From Streptomyces sp. NBC_00376 (GTDB lineage: Bacteria > Actinomycetota > Actinomycetes > Streptomycetales > Streptomycetaceae): 64,000 nucleotides of DNA. Position numbers and translations under genes: made by a program. The DNA lies in the NCBI RefSeq assembly GCF_036077095.1, contig NZ_CP107960.1:2418001-2482000 (forward strand). The letters are read 5' to 3'. The notes below the pieces were generated by a model. The model saw only the letters and a list, made by a program, of their open reading frames with translations, was not told where the DNA came from and made no database searches. Shown piece by piece: positions 50,700 to 59,566 of this stretch. The first letter of the stretch is position 1, and each line of letters starts with the position of its first letter.

Positions 50700-51775
50700 T
50701 GCTCACGGTTCTTGGCGATCTGGTCCGGGGCCACGGTCGTCGGACTGTCCACCGTCGCACCGAACTTGGTGAAGAGCTCCGGCAGCGCCGCGTCCTTGAC
50801 GACCGGGTTGACGAACATGTTGAGCGGCATGTCCTCCTGGAACTTCTTGCTGATCAGGAAGTCCAGCAGGGCCTTGCCGCCCGCCTCGTTCTTCGCCCCC
50901 TTCAGCAGGCCGGCGAACTCGATCTGGCGGAAGCAGGTCCCGGTGGCGACACCGGTCGGGGCCTCGGCCGGCTGCGGCTTCGCGTACAGCACCTCGACGG
51001 GCGGGCTGGAGGCGTACGAGACGACGAGCGGCCGGTCCGCCTTGGCCTTCTTTCCGCCCGCGGAGCCGGAGAACTCCTCGTTGTACGCCTGCTCCCAGCC
51101 GTCGACGACCTTGACGCCGTTGCGTCCCAGCTTCTTCCAGTAGTCCTGGTAGCCCTTCTCGCCGTAGGTGGCGACGGTGCCGAGGAGGAAGCCGAGACCG
51201 GGCGAGGAGGTCCCGGCGTTCTCGGTGACGAGCAGGTCCTTGTACGCGGGCTTCGCCAGGTCGTCGAAGGACCGCGGCGGCGCGAGCTTCTTGTCGGCGA
51301 AGTACTTCTTGTCGTAGTTGACGCAGATGTCACCGGTGTCGATCGGGGTGACCCGGTGCTGGTCGGCGTCGAGCCGGGTGTCCGCCGCGACCCGGTCGAT
51401 GCCCTTCGCCTCGTACGGCGTGAAGAGCCCGCTGTCGAGGGCGCGGGAGAGCAGCGTGTTGTCGACGCCGAAGAACACGTCGCCGCGCGGGGAGCCCTTG
51501 GTCAGGATCTCCTGGTTGAGCGCGACACCCGCGTCGCCGCTCTTCAGCACCTTGACGGTGTATCCGGTCTCCTCGGTGAACTGCTTCAGCACGTCCTTGG
51601 AAGCGTTGAAGGAGTCGTGGCTGACGAGGGTCACGGTCTTGGAGCCCGAGCCCTTCGTACCGCCGGAACCGGAAGACGTGTCGTCGGAACTCCCGCACCC
51701 GGCGAGTGCGGTGACGCCGAGCGCGGCGGCGACGGCCGTAGCCGCGAACTGCCTGGTCCTGCGCGTGGTGGTCAT
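50663..51775 (-). CDS. thiB: thiamine-type ABC transporter substrate-binding lipoprotein
   Basis: 370 aa. Signal with lipobox (TRQFAATAVAAALGVTALAGC, Cys near 27) and mature sequence TVTLVSHDSFNASKDVLKQFTEETGYTVKVLKSGDAGVALNQEI, a ThiB/FbpA-type binding protein; the region GDVFFGVDNTLLSRALDSGLF is typical. ATG at 51775 has AGGAGG 8 bases upstream; an open frame upstream runs through the riboswitch platform and is not coding. First gene of thiBPQ. Confidence 0.9.
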   Translation of the reverse strand: MTTTRRTRQFAATAVAAALGVTALAGCGSSDDTSSGSGGTKGSGSKTVTLVSHDSFNASKDVLKQFTEETGYTVKVLKSGDAGVALNQEILTKGSPRGDVFFGVDNTLLSRALDSGLFTPYEAKGIDRVAADTRLDADQHRVTPIDTGDICVNYDKKYFADKKLAPPRSFDDLAKPAYKDLLVTENAGTSSPGLGFLLGTVATYGEKGYQDYWKKLGRNGVKVVDGWEQAYNEEFSGSAGGKKAKADRPLVVSYASSPPVEVLYAKPQPAEAPTGVATGTCFRQIEFAGLLKGAKNEAGGKALLDFLISKKFQEDMPLNMFVNPVVKDAALPELFTKFGATVDSPTTVAPDQIAKNREQWVQSWSSLVVK

Positions 51776-51783
51776 TATGGATT

Positions 51784-51840
51784 CCTCCTGGGCTTTGGCC
51801 AGGAAGAGACGCGGCCCTGCCCGCGGGAAGCGGGCAGGGC
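51784..51840 (-). promoter_or_regulatory. riboswitch expression platform: GC hairpin plus SD-pairing hairpin
   Basis: On the minus strand GCCCTGCCCGC and GCGGGCAGGGC (51840-51830 and 51824-51814) form an 11-bp stem with a 5-nt loop. Closer to the gene, CCTGG (51803-51799) can pair with CCAGG (51791-51787), which overlaps the AGGAGG ribosome site of thiB. Either could give TPP-dependent shut-off. Confidence 0.6.
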
Positions 51841-51860
51841 GCAACAGCATGAGTTGATGA

Positions 51861-51958
51861 CCGAACTTCCTACCCGGAATGACCCGGGCGAGGTTCAGAG
51901 GGTCTGCGGCCGACCTGTCCTCGGTGCCGCACTCTCAGCGCTGTGGCGCTCCCCTGTC
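51861..51958 (-). ncRNA. TPP riboswitch (THI element)
   Basis: On the minus strand the element starts GACAGGGGAGCGCC, has the core CTGAGAG, then ACCCTCTGAACCT, CGGGTCATTCCGGG and ends GTAGGAAG. These are the conserved pyrimidine- and pyrophosphate-sensing parts of the TPP aptamer. It lies about 85 bp before thiB and is expected to turn down the importer when thiamine pyrophosphate is plentiful. Confidence 0.93.
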
Positions 51959-52006
51959 GGAATATGAAGTTGATTTCAGGCCCAGATTACACGGGCCTTA
52001 TCCGCC

Positions 52007-53113
52007 TCAGCGCTCGGCCGCCGCCAGCTGACCGCAGGCCCCGTCGATCTCCTGGCCGCGGGTGTCCCGCACGGTGACCGGCACCCCGTGGGCGGCGATC
52101 GCCTCGACGAACGCCTTCTCGTCCTCGGGCCGCGAGGCGGTCCACTTGGAACCGGGCGTGGGGTTCAGCGGGATCAGATTGACGTGGACCCGCTTGCCCT
52201 TGAGGAGCCGGCCAAGCCGGTCACCGCGCCACGCCTGGTCGTTGATGTCACGGATCAGCGCATACTCGATGGAGATGCGGCGGCCGGACTTCTCCGCGTA
52301 CTCCCACGCGGCGTCCAGCACCTCGCCGACCTTCCAGCGCGTGTTCACGGGAACGAGAGTGTCGCGCAGTTCGTCGTCCGGCGCGTGAAGCGAGACGGCG
52401 AGACGGCACTTGAAGCCCTCGTCGGCGAAACGAAGCATCGCGGGCACCAGGCCCACCGTGGAGACGGTGATCCCGCGCTGCGAGAGCCCCAGCCCGTCCG
52501 GCTCCGGGTCGGTGAGCCGGCGGATCGCGCCGACCACCCGGTTGTAGTTGGCGAGCGGCTCGCCCATGCCCATGAAGACGATGTTGGAGAGCCGCGCCGG
52601 GCCACCGGGAACCTCGCCGTCGCGCAGGGCCCGCATCCCGTCCACGATCTGGTGGACGATCTCGGCGGTCGACAGATTGCGGTCGAGGCCGGCCTGTCCG
52701 GTGGCGCAGAACGGGCAGTTCATCCCGCATCCGGCCTGCGAGGAGATGCACATCGTCACGCGCTCCGGGTAGCGCATCAGGACGGACTCGACGAGCGTCC
52801 CGTCGTGCAGCTTCCACAGCGTCTTGCGGGTGGTGTCGTCGTCGCAGCTGATGTGGCGGACCACCGACATCAGGTCGGGGAACATCGCCTCGGCAAGCTT
52901 GTTCCGCGACGCGGCCGGGATGTTGGTCCACTCCGCCGGGTCGTGCGCGTACCGCGCGAAGTAGTGCTGCGAGAGCTGCTGGGCGCGGAACGGCTTCTCG
53001 CCGATCGCGGCGACGGCTTCCTTGCGCTCGGCGGGCGTGAGGTCGGCGAGATGCCGCGGCGGCTTCTTGGCTCCGCGGGGCGCGACGAAAGTGAGTTCTC
53101 CGGGCTTAGGCAT
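52007..53113 (-). CDS. rlmN: dual-specificity 23S rRNA/tRNA adenine C2-methyltransferase RlmN
   Basis: 368 aa radical SAM enzyme that methylates A2503 of 23S rRNA and A37 of some tRNAs. Cluster Cys in [17 protein letters not shown] (CxxxCxxC, about residues 128-135), SAM segment [16 protein letters not shown], and the C-terminal resolving Cys in [12 protein letters not shown] at 53113. It is separated from cdsA by a strong hairpin and so has its own promoter or depends on read-through. Confidence 0.95.
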   Translation of the reverse strand: MPKPGELTFVAPRGAKKPPRHLADLTPAERKEAVAAIGEKPFRAQQLSQHYFARYAHDPAEWTNIPAASRNKLAEAMFPDLMSVVRHISCDDDTTRKTLWKLHDGTLVESVLMRYPERVTMCISSQAGCGMNCPFCATGQAGLDRNLSTAEIVHQIVDGMRALRDGEVPGGPARLSNIVFMGMGEPLANYNRVVGAIRRLTDPEPDGLGLSQRGITVSTVGLVPAMLRFADEGFKCRLAVSLHAPDDELRDTLVPVNTRWKVGEVLDAAWEYAEKSGRRISIEYALIRDINDQAWRGDRLGRLLKGKRVHVNLIPLNPTPGSKWTASRPEDEKAFVEAIAAHGVPVTVRDTRGQEIDGACGQLAAAER

Positions 53114-53140
53114 GGTTCTTCCAGTGTCGCAGACAGAACA

Positions 53141-53177
53141 GTGAGGGCCCGCCGTCCTGTGGACAGCGGGCCCTCAC
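53141..53177 (-). terminator. terminator after cdsA
   Basis: GTGAGGGCCCGC (53141-53152) with its complement (53166-53177), 12-bp perfect stem; 30 bp past the cdsA stop and just upstream of rlmN. Confidence 0.85.
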
Positions 53178-53206
53178 TCGTAAAATCGCAGGTCAGGAAT
53201 GCTTTC

Positions 53207-54292
53207 TCAGCTGGATCCGACGAACAGCACCAGCAGCAGCCAGACCACCGGGGCGGTCGGCAGCAGCGAATCCAGCCGGTCCATGATGCCGCCGTGCCCC
53301 GGCAGCAGCGTGCCCATGTCCTTGATCCCGAGATCCCGCTTGATCATCGACTCGCCCAGGTCACCGAGGGTGGCGCTGGCCGCGACCGCGAACCCGAGCA
53401 GCAGCCCCTGCCACCAGGAACCGCCGTCGATCAGGAACTGCATGCACAACGCACCGGCGACCATCGCGAAGGCGACGGCGCCGAACAGACCCTCCCGGGT
53501 CTTTCCGGGGCTGATGCGCGGCGCCAGCTTGTGCTTCCCGAAGCGCCAGCCGACAGCGTACGCACCCGTGTCACTGACCACGGTCAGCAGCAGGAAGGTG
53601 AGCACCCGCTGCGGCCCGTCGTCGGCGGTCAGGAGCATGGCGACGAACGTGGCGAGGAACGGTACGTAGAACGCCGCGAACACACCGGCCGTGACGTCCT
53701 TGAGGTAGCCCTCGGGCGGTTCGGTCATCCGCCAGACGAGCACCGCCAGCGCGGTCAGCGCCATCGCCGCCCAGGCGCCTTCGGCGCCCTGCGCGTAACC
53801 GGCCACCACCATCGCCGCGCCGCCCACCGCCAGCGGGACGAGCGGCGCCTTGATGCCCTTGCGCTCCTGGAGCCGTGAGGTGAGCTCCCAGAGGCCCACG
53901 ACGACGGCGACCACGATCACACCGACGAAGACCTCCTTCACGATGAACAGCGAGGCGACGATGACGGCGCCGAGCCCCACACCGACCCCTATGGCGGCTC
54001 GCAGATCACGGCCCGCACGTTTCTTCTGCGGGGGCGGCGGCGCGGTGGACATGGGCTCCTGCGGCTTCTCGTCACGGAACAGGGGGCCGCCGCTCAGGCG
54101 TCCGGCCCCCTGGTCCCGGTCATCACGGTCGTCAGCGTCTCTACCTGCGTCGGGAACGTCCGGCACTATGGGCATGGGCCGAGTCTGCTGGGCGTCATGC
54201 ACATCGTATGCAGGACCCGCCGGAGCAGCCTGCATCTCGGGCGCACCCCAGTGGCCGGCTCCCTGCGGGGCGCCCCAGGAAGAGTCGTTCAT
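53207..54292 (-). CDS. cdsA: phosphatidate cytidylyltransferase
   Basis: 361 aa. CdsA makes CDP-diacylglycerol from phosphatidate and CTP at the membrane. An unusual hydrophilic N-terminal region of about 100 residues (with DADDRDDRDQGAG) precedes seven or eight membrane helices; the family signature is at the C-terminus, ESMIKRDLGIKDMGTLLPGHGG-IMDRLDS. ATG at 54292 overlaps the frr stop by one base. Streptomyces CdsA proteins often carry such an N-terminal extension, but its job is unknown. Confidence 0.93.
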   Translation of the reverse strand: MNDSSWGAPQGAGHWGAPEMQAAPAGPAYDVHDAQQTRPMPIVPDVPDAGRDADDRDDRDQGAGRLSGGPLFRDEKPQEPMSTAPPPPQKKRAGRDLRAAIGVGVGLGAVIVASLFIVKEVFVGVIVVAVVVGLWELTSRLQERKGIKAPLVPLAVGGAAMVVAGYAQGAEGAWAAMALTALAVLVWRMTEPPEGYLKDVTAGVFAAFYVPFLATFVAMLLTADDGPQRVLTFLLLTVVSDTGAYAVGWRFGKHKLAPRISPGKTREGLFGAVAFAMVAGALCMQFLIDGGSWWQGLLLGFAVAASATLGDLGESMIKRDLGIKDMGTLLPGHGGIMDRLDSLLPTAPVVWLLLVLFVGSS

Positions 54293-54849
54293 CAGACTTC
54301 GAGCAGCTCGGCTTCCTTGTGCTTGAGCAGCTCGTCGACCTGCGCGACGTACTTCGCGGTGGTGTCGTCGAGCTCCTTCTCGGCGCGACGCACCTCGTCC
54401 TCGCCCGACTCCTTGTCCTTGACCAGCTTGTCCAGGGTCTCCTTGGCCTTGCGGCGCACCGCGCGGATGGAGATCTTGGAGTCCTCGGCCTTGCCCTTCG
54501 CGACCTTGATGTAGTCGCGGCGGCGCTCCTCGGTGAGCTCCGGGAAGGTCACCCGGATGATATTGCCGTCGTTGCTCGGGTTGACGCCGAGGTCCGAGTC
54601 GCGGATGGCCTGCTCGATGTTGCGCAGCGCGGTCTTGTCGAACGGCGTCACGACGGCCATGCGCGGCTCGGGCACCGAGAACGAGGCGAGCTGGTTGATC
54701 GGGGTCAGCGCGCCGTAGTAGTCGGCGACGATCTTGTTGAACATCGCCGGGTGCGCACGGCCGGTACGGATCGCGGCGAAGTCCTCTTTCGCCACGACGA
54801 CGGCCTTCTCCATCTTCTCCTCGGCCTCGAGGAGGGTTTCTTCGATCAC
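54292..54849 (-). CDS. frr: ribosome recycling factor
   Basis: 185 aa. With EF-G it splits the post-termination ribosome. [36 protein letters not shown] and [20 protein letters not shown] are the typical blocks; C-terminal long helix ends [10 protein letters not shown]. There are two consecutive GTGs; I choose 54849, which has AGGAG six bases upstream, over 54852. Followed directly by cdsA. Confidence 0.96.
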   Translation of the reverse strand: MIEETLLEAEEKMEKAVVVAKEDFAAIRTGRAHPAMFNKIVADYYGALTPINQLASFSVPEPRMAVVTPFDKTALRNIEQAIRDSDLGVNPSNDGNIIRVTFPELTEERRRDYIKVAKGKAEDSKISIRAVRRKAKETLDKLVKDKESGEDEVRRAEKELDDTTAKYVAQVDELLKHKEAELLEV

Positions 54850-54961
54850 CACGTGCTCCTGCGTGTCTTGAGTGGGCCCGTCGTGCTCGGGCCCGGCGGG
54901 TCCTGCGTCGCGTCCTCACCTGCACGGTGTCCGACCGGCAGGCCGTTGTCCATCCTTCGGG

Positions 54962-54994
54962 GCCGGTCCCGGGGGCTGCCCCCGGGGGCCCGGA
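54962..54994 (-). promoter_or_regulatory. GC-rich hairpin in the pyrH-frr gap
   Basis: CCCGGGGGC (54968-54976) can pair with GCCCCCGGG (54978-54986) within a longer dyad. A second dyad, GGGCCCG (54874-54880) and CGGGCCC (54888-54894), is nearer frr. Together they may slow or end transcription from pyrH, or fold the frr leader; no clear promoter is visible in the 180-bp gap. Confidence 0.4.
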
Positions 54995-55029
54995 CCTCCC
55001 CGTCGTACTCCGGGAAGGTCCCCCGGTCG

Positions 55030-55806
55030 TCAGACCCGGGTGCTCCGGTCACTCACGAGCGTGCCGATCTTCTCACCCTTGACCGCGCGGGCGATATTGC
55101 CGGTGGCGGTCAGCTCGAAGACGAGGATCGGCAGGTCGTTGTCGCGGCAGAGCGTGATGGCGGTGGCGTCGGCGACCTTGAGATCGCGGGCGAGAACCTC
55201 GCTGTACTCGAGCGCGTCGAACTTCACCGCGTCGGGGTTGCTCTTCGGGTCGGAGTCGTAGACCCCGTCCACCCCGTTCTTGCCCATCAGGAGACCCTCC
55301 GCGTCGATCTCCAGGGCGCGCTGGGCGGCAGTGGTGTCGGTGGAGAAGTACGGCATCCCCATGCCTGCGCCGAAGATGACGACGCGGCCCTTCTCCAGAT
55401 GGCGCACGGCGCGCAGCGGAATGTACGGCTCCGCGACCTGCCCCATGGTGATGGCGGTCTGGACGCGGGAGTCGATGCCTTCCTTCTCCAGGAAGTCCTG
55501 GAGCGCCAGGCAGTTCATGACCGTGCCGAGCATGCCCATGTAGTCGGACCGGGCCCGGTCCATGCCGCGCTGCTGGAGCTCGGCGCCACGGAAGAAGTTG
55601 CCGCCGCCGATGACGACAGCGATTTCCGCGCCGTCACGGACGACCGCCGCGATTTCCCGGGCGATGGCGTGTACGACGTCGGGGTCGACACCGAGACCCC
55701 CGCCGCCGGCGAACGCCTCTCCGGACAGCTTCAGCATGAAGCGTCCGGCCACCTTGCCGTCGTCGCGCTTGTGGTCACCTTTTACGGCGTCCGCGCCCTT
55801 GTTCAT
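55030..55806 (-). CDS. pyrH: uridylate kinase
   Basis: 258 aa hexameric UMP kinase. [23 protein letters not shown] (phosphate loop), [35 protein letters not shown], and [21 protein letters not shown] (ATP region) are diagnostic. ATG at 55806 has GAGGAG 7 bases upstream; the frame before it is not coding. Acts in pyrimidine nucleotide synthesis; lies between tsf and frr as in most bacteria. Confidence 0.96.
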   Translation of the reverse strand: MNKGADAVKGDHKRDDGKVAGRFMLKLSGEAFAGGGGLGVDPDVVHAIAREIAAVVRDGAEIAVVIGGGNFFRGAELQQRGMDRARSDYMGMLGTVMNCLALQDFLEKEGIDSRVQTAITMGQVAEPYIPLRAVRHLEKGRVVIFGAGMGMPYFSTDTTAAQRALEIDAEGLLMGKNGVDGVYDSDPKSNPDAVKFDALEYSEVLARDLKVADATAITLCRDNDLPILVFELTATGNIARAVKGEKIGTLVSDRSTRV

Positions 55807-55834
55807 GGAGATTCTCCTCGTGCACATACGAAGA

Positions 55835-55878
55835 AGGCCATTGCCGGTGGGTCTGGTGTCCCTCAGCGGCAATGGCCT
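55835..55878 (-). terminator. hairpin between tsf and pyrH
   Basis: AGGCCATTGCCG (55835-55846) with its complement (55867-55878), 12-bp stem and 20-nt loop, in the 159-bp gap. Confidence 0.75.
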
Positions 55879-55965
55879 CCTCGTCAGATCTGCGGTCGTA
55901 CGGCGTGAGTGCGGCCGACGACTGCACTAGACCCTATCGGGGTCCACCGTGTTTCGCGGACGGGC

Positions 55966-56802
55966 TCAGATGCCGACCTTGATGCGCGAGAAGCGCTTCA
56001 GGGTGACACCGGCCTCGTCCAGGACCTTCTGGACGGACTTCTTGTTGTCCAGCGCGTACGGCTGGCCGAGGAGGGTGGCCTCCTTGAAGAAGCCGTTGAC
56101 GCGACCCTCGACGATCTTCGGGAGAGCGGCCTCGGGCTTGCCCTCGGCGCGCGTGGTCTCCTCGGCGACGCGGCGCTCGGCCTCGACGACCTCGGCCGGG
56201 ACGTCCTCGCGGGACAGGTACTTCGGGGCGAACGCGGCGATGTGCTGCGCGATGCCCTTGGCCAGCTCGGCGTCGGCCTTGTCCAGCTCGACCAGAACAC
56301 CGATCTGCGGCGGCAGGTCGGGCATGGTGCGGTGCATGTACGCGGAGACGTACGCGCCGGAGAACTGCGCGAAGCGGTCCAGGACGATCTTCTCGCCGAG
56401 GTTGGCGTTGGCCTCGTCGACGTACGCCTGGACGGTCTTGCCGGCCTCGATCTCGGAGGCGAGCAGCGCCTGGATGTCGGCCGGGGAGGTGGCGGCGACG
56501 TGCGCGGCAAGGGTGCTCGCGACGTTCTGGAACTTCTCGCCCTTGGCGACGAAGTCCGTCTCGCACTTCAGCTCCAGCAGAACACCGGACGTCTGGTCCT
56601 CGGAGATGAGGGAGACGACGGCACCGTTCTCGGCAGAGCGGCCCTCGCGCTTGGCGACGCCCTTCTGGCCCTTGATACGGAGCGCCTCGACGGCCTTGTC
56701 GACGTTGCCGTCGGCCTCGTCGAGCGCCTTCTTGCAGTCCATCATGCCGGCGCCGGTGAGCTCGCGGAGCTTCTTGACGTCAGCGGCGGTGTAGTTCGCC
56801 AT
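55966..56802 (-). CDS. tsf: translation elongation factor Ts
   Basis: 278 aa guanine nucleotide exchange factor for EF-Tu. The N-terminal TAADVKKLRELTGAGMMDCKKALDEADGNVDKAVEALR has the TDF/V-helix and UBA-like part; the middle EGKVVSLISEDQTSGVLLELKCETDFVAK-like block is present as VVSLISEDQTSGVLLELKCE. Normal length. It follows rpsB with a terminator-like hairpin between, the common rpsB-tsf layout. Confidence 0.97.
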   Translation of the reverse strand: MANYTAADVKKLRELTGAGMMDCKKALDEADGNVDKAVEALRIKGQKGVAKREGRSAENGAVVSLISEDQTSGVLLELKCETDFVAKGEKFQNVASTLAAHVAATSPADIQALLASEIEAGKTVQAYVDEANANLGEKIVLDRFAQFSGAYVSAYMHRTMPDLPPQIGVLVELDKADAELAKGIAQHIAAFAPKYLSREDVPAEVVEAERRVAEETTRAEGKPEAALPKIVEGRVNGFFKEATLLGQPYALDNKKSVQKVLDEAGVTLKRFSRIKVGI

Positions 56803-56845
56803 GAGTCTGGGTTTCTCTCTCGAAGTCTGAAAGATCTACGGGTGA

Positions 56846-56883
56846 ACGGCGGGGGCGGTGCTTGTGGCACCGGCCCCCGCCGT
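56846..56883 (-). terminator. hairpin between rpsB and tsf
   Basis: ACGGCGGGGGCGGTGC (56846-56861) pairs with 56867-56883 with one bulged G; loop 5 nt. Possibly an attenuator that lowers tsf relative to rpsB. Confidence 0.75.
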
Positions 56884-56901
56884 CATCAGCCGTGACGGGT
56901 G

Positions 56902-57807
56902 TCAGGCCTGCTCGGCGTCCGCGGCCGGGGCCTCGGCAACGGGGGCCTCGGCAGCGGGGGTCTCGGCAGCCTCGGCGTCCGCGACCTTCTCGGTCTCGGC
57001 GGAGGTCTGGACCTCGGCGTCGGCCTTCTTGTCGCCCTCGAGCAGGTCGCGCTCCCACTCGGCGAGCGGCTCGCCGGCGGCCTTCTCGCCCGGCTTCGAG
57101 TCACCGGTGGCGGCACCGGAACGGGCGATGAGGCCCTCGGCGACGGCGTCGGCGATCACACGGGTGAGCAGGGTGACGGAGCGGATCGCGTCGTCGTTGC
57201 CCGGAATCTTGTAGTCGACCTCGTCGGGGTCGCAGTTGGTGTCGAGGATCGCGACGACCGGGATGTGGAGCTTGCGCGCCTCACCGACGGCGATGTGCTC
57301 CTTCTTGGTGTCGACGATCCAGACGGCGCTCGGCACCTTCTGCATCTCGCGGATACCACCGAGGGTCTTCTCCAGCTTGGCCTTCTCGCGGGAGAGAACC
57401 AGGAGCTCCTTCTTGGTGAGGCCGGAGGCGGCCACGTCCTCGAAGTCGATGAGCTCGAGCTCCTTCAGACGCTGAAGGCGCTTGTAGACGGTGGAGAAGT
57501 TGGTGAGCATGCCACCGAGCCAACGCTGGTTGACGTACGGCATGCCGACGCGCGTCGCCTGCTCGGCGATGGCTTCCTGGGCCTGCTTCTTCGTACCCAC
57601 GAACATGATGGAGCCGCCGTGGGCGACGGTCTCCTTGACGAACTCGTAGGCGCGGTCGATGTACGACAGCGACTGGAGCAGGTCGATGATGTAGATGCCG
57701 TTGCGCTCGGTGAAGATGAAGCGCTTCATCTTCGGGTTCCAGCGACGGGTCTGGTGACCGAAGTGGACGCCGCTTTCCAGCAGCTCCCGCATCGTGACGA
57801 CGGCCAT
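56902..57807 (-). CDS. rpsB: 30S ribosomal protein S2
   Basis: 301 aa. [27 protein letters not shown], then [15 protein letters not shown] and [43 protein letters not shown] are the S2 core. The C-terminal 50 residues are an Ala/Glu/Pro-rich low-complexity tail, seen in other Streptomyces S2 proteins. ATG at 57807 has AAGGAG 8 bases upstream; the open frame extending left of this on the minus strand (to 58.4 kb) is antisense to the M23 gene and not coding. Confidence 0.97.
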   Translation of the reverse strand: MAVVTMRELLESGVHFGHQTRRWNPKMKRFIFTERNGIYIIDLLQSLSYIDRAYEFVKETVAHGGSIMFVGTKKQAQEAIAEQATRVGMPYVNQRWLGGMLTNFSTVYKRLQRLKELELIDFEDVAASGLTKKELLVLSREKAKLEKTLGGIREMQKVPSAVWIVDTKKEHIAVGEARKLHIPVVAILDTNCDPDEVDYKIPGNDDAIRSVTLLTRVIADAVAEGLIARSGAATGDSKPGEKAAGEPLAEWERDLLEGDKKADAEVQTSAETEKVADAEAAETPAAEAPVAEAPAADAEQA

Positions 57808-58008
57808 GGCCGTACTCCTTGAGGTGCTCGGTTGTCGCGACCGCAGGATTGCTGTCGCGCCTGACGCCCCGACGCGCCGTGCCACTGGGGACCGAGGAGC
57901 GCGGCCACCGTCCGCAGAGAGGGAGGTGGCGGGGCGTGCGAAGTCGACCCGGTGACCCGGATCGCCATAGGAAGTGTACGGGACGGCCCGAGTGCCGGGT
58001 GACGGCGC

Positions 58009-58034
58009 TGTCCACAACCGGCAGGTTGTCCACA
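58009..58034. promoter_or_regulatory. DnaA-box-like pair upstream of rpsB
   Basis: TTGTCCACA at 58026-58034 matches the Streptomyces-preferred DnaA box exactly; CTGTCCACA at 58008-58016 differs by one base. They are 18 bp apart, in the same direction, between divergent rpsB and the M23 gene. Confidence 0.5.
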
Positions 58035-58084
58035 GATCCGGTTCATGATCCCCGCGGATCGCGGGGCTGCGGGACGGTTCTGCC

Positions 58085-59521
58085 ATGCGATCCACAACTG
58101 ATCCGACCGGTCCGGCCGTTCCTGCGGAGCCCGCTCCCGCGCGCCTGCGGGAGGCGCTCGTGGTGGCAGTGGTGGTCCTGCTGGCGGTGGTGTGCGGCCT
58201 ACCCGTCGCCGTGGCCGGCGGGCCGGAGCCCACGCCCGTTCCCGCAGCCGGGAGACCGACGTCGAGGCCCGCGCCCGCAGCCGACAGACCGACGTCCACA
58301 TCCACATCCACATCCACGCCCGCGCCCACGTCTGAATCCGGGCCGAAGCCGGACGGCGGCCGGAGTTGGCCGCTTGCCGGGCGGCCCGCGGTCGTACGGG
58401 GCTGGGAGCCCCCGGCCGGCACCTACGGGCGGGGCCACCGGGGCGTCGACCTCGCCGCGGAGCCGGGTGCTGCCGTGCTCGCCGCCGCCTCGGGACAGGT
58501 CTCGTTCGCGGGGCGGGTGGCGGGGCGCGGGGTGCTGGCGATCGAGGTGGCCGGCAGCGGTGATCCACCGCTGCGGACCACGTACGAACCGGTGCGGGCG
58601 CTCGTCGCGAAGGGCGAGGAGGTGACGGCGGGGCAGGCGGTGGCAATCGTGGAGGCGGGGCCCTTCCACTGCGCGGCGGGCTGTCTCCACTGGGGCCTGC
58701 GACGCGGTGACACGTATCTTGATCCGCTGTCGTTACTGCCGCCGTCACTGCTGCGACGGGGCCCGTCCCGGCTGCTTCCGGTGTTCGGCGTGCCCGGGGC
58801 CGCGCGCGCCGACGGGAGGACCGGGGACGGGCTCGCCGCCCCCGGCGTCCTGCTCGCGGTCGCCGCGGCGCGGCGGCCGCGTCAGCTCCGTGCGCCCTGT
58901 ACGCCTCGGAGGATCATGCCGACGGCGGTGTCCGCGATCACGGCCGGCTCCTCGGCGACGGCCAGCTCGATACGTCGCACCGCGGCGTCCACCGACCCCT
59001 GGAGCAGCATCGCCGCCAGCCTCGGCTGTGCGTGGCCGAGGTCGCCGAGCGCCTCGACGATCATGGCGATCAGCCCGCCGTGCGCGGCCCTGATCTTCTC
59101 GCGCGCCCCGGCGTCCAGCTCGCTGGCCGAAATGGCGACGACCGCCCGGTGGCGGCGGTCCCCGACGAGGTCGAGCTGCCGGCGCACATATGCCTCGATC
59201 TTGCCCTCGGGCGTCGTGGCCTGCTCCATCGCGTTCTCGACCTCGGCCGCCCAGACGGGGAAGTCGACGGCGCAGAGCTCCTCCACGACGGCCGCGCGGG
59301 AACGGAAGTACTCGTACACGGAGGACCGGGCGAGGCCCGTCCGTTCGGCGAGAGCGGGGAAGGTCAGCGCTTCCGTACCACCCTCGGACAGCAGGGAGCG
59401 TGCGGCGTCCAGGAGGGCGCCGCGCTGCATGGTCCGGTGCTCGGCCACCGAGGCCGCTCGAATCCTGGGCACGTGTCCACTCTACGGCGACCGGTGTTCG
59501 AGAGGGCGAGTGCGGCCCTGA
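58085..59521 (+). CDS. M23 (LytM-like) peptidase-domain protein, frame without stop running into antisense
   Basis: The first 260 residues are real: a membrane anchor or signal (about 22-45), a Ser/Thr/Pro linker with an (ST)n run, and a LytM domain with [14 protein letters not shown] (Zn ligands His and Asp) and [15 protein letters not shown]. The catalytic HxH of LytM reads CLH here, so the first His is Cys. After about 58,880 the frame stays open for 640 bp but is antisense to the TetR gene and has the Ser/Arg look of a shadow. I infer a lost stop codon or a frameshift. Confidence is for the M23 part; the true end is uncertain. Confidence 0.7.
   Translation: MRSTTDPTGPAVPAEPAPARLREALVVAVVVLLAVVCGLPVAVAGGPEPTPVPAAGRPTSRPAPAADRPTSTSTSTSTPAPTSESGPKPDGGRSWPLAGRPAVVRGWEPPAGTYGRGHRGVDLAAEPGAAVLAAASGQVSFAGRVAGRGVLAIEVAGSGDPPLRTTYEPVRALVAKGEEVTAGQAVAIVEAGPFHCAAGCLHWGLRRGDTYLDPLSLLPPSLLRRGPSRLLPVFGVPGAARADGRTGDGLAAPGVLLAVAAARRPRQLRAPCTPRRIMPTAVSAITAGSSATASSIRRTAASTDPWSSIAASLGCAWPRSPSASTIMAISPPCAALIFSRAPASSSLAEMATTARWRRSPTRSSCRRTYASILPSGVVACSIAFSTSAAQTGKSTAQSSSTTAARERKYSYTEDRARPVRSARAGKVSASVPPSDSRERAASRRAPRCMVRCSATEAARILGTCPLYGDRCSRGRVRP
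58882..59472 (-). CDS. TetR-family transcriptional regulator
   Basis: 196 aa. [53 protein letters not shown] (about residues 18-67). The C-terminal ligand domain is all helical ([37 protein letters not shown]). GTG at 59472. It is convergent with the M23 gene and lies next to whiG. Ligand and targets unknown. Confidence 0.9.
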   Translation of the reverse strand: MPRIRAASVAEHRTMQRGALLDAARSLLSEGGTEALTFPALAERTGLARSSVYEYFRSRAAVVEELCAVDFPVWAAEVENAMEQATTPEGKIEAYVRRQLDLVGDRRHRAVVAISASELDAGAREKIRAAHGGLIAMIVEALGDLGHAQPRLAAMLLQGSVDAAVRRIELAVAEEPAVIADTAVGMILRGVQGARS

Positions 59522-59566
59522 TCGATGGCCGAAGCAAGCATGGCCGACACCGGTTGCGAGCGGGGC

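Noticed and set aside
48921..51143. A 740-codon plus-strand open frame rich in Gln, Arg and His
   Set aside because: Antisense of thiP and thiB, which have full family motifs.
47905..51775. Iron ABC transporter
   Set aside because: The FbpABC family is similar, but the TPP riboswitch directly upstream makes thiamine or its precursor far more likely.
58900..59521. A new C-terminal domain on the M23 protein
   Set aside because: The sequence is the antisense image of a TetR gene and has shadow-like Ser/Arg composition.
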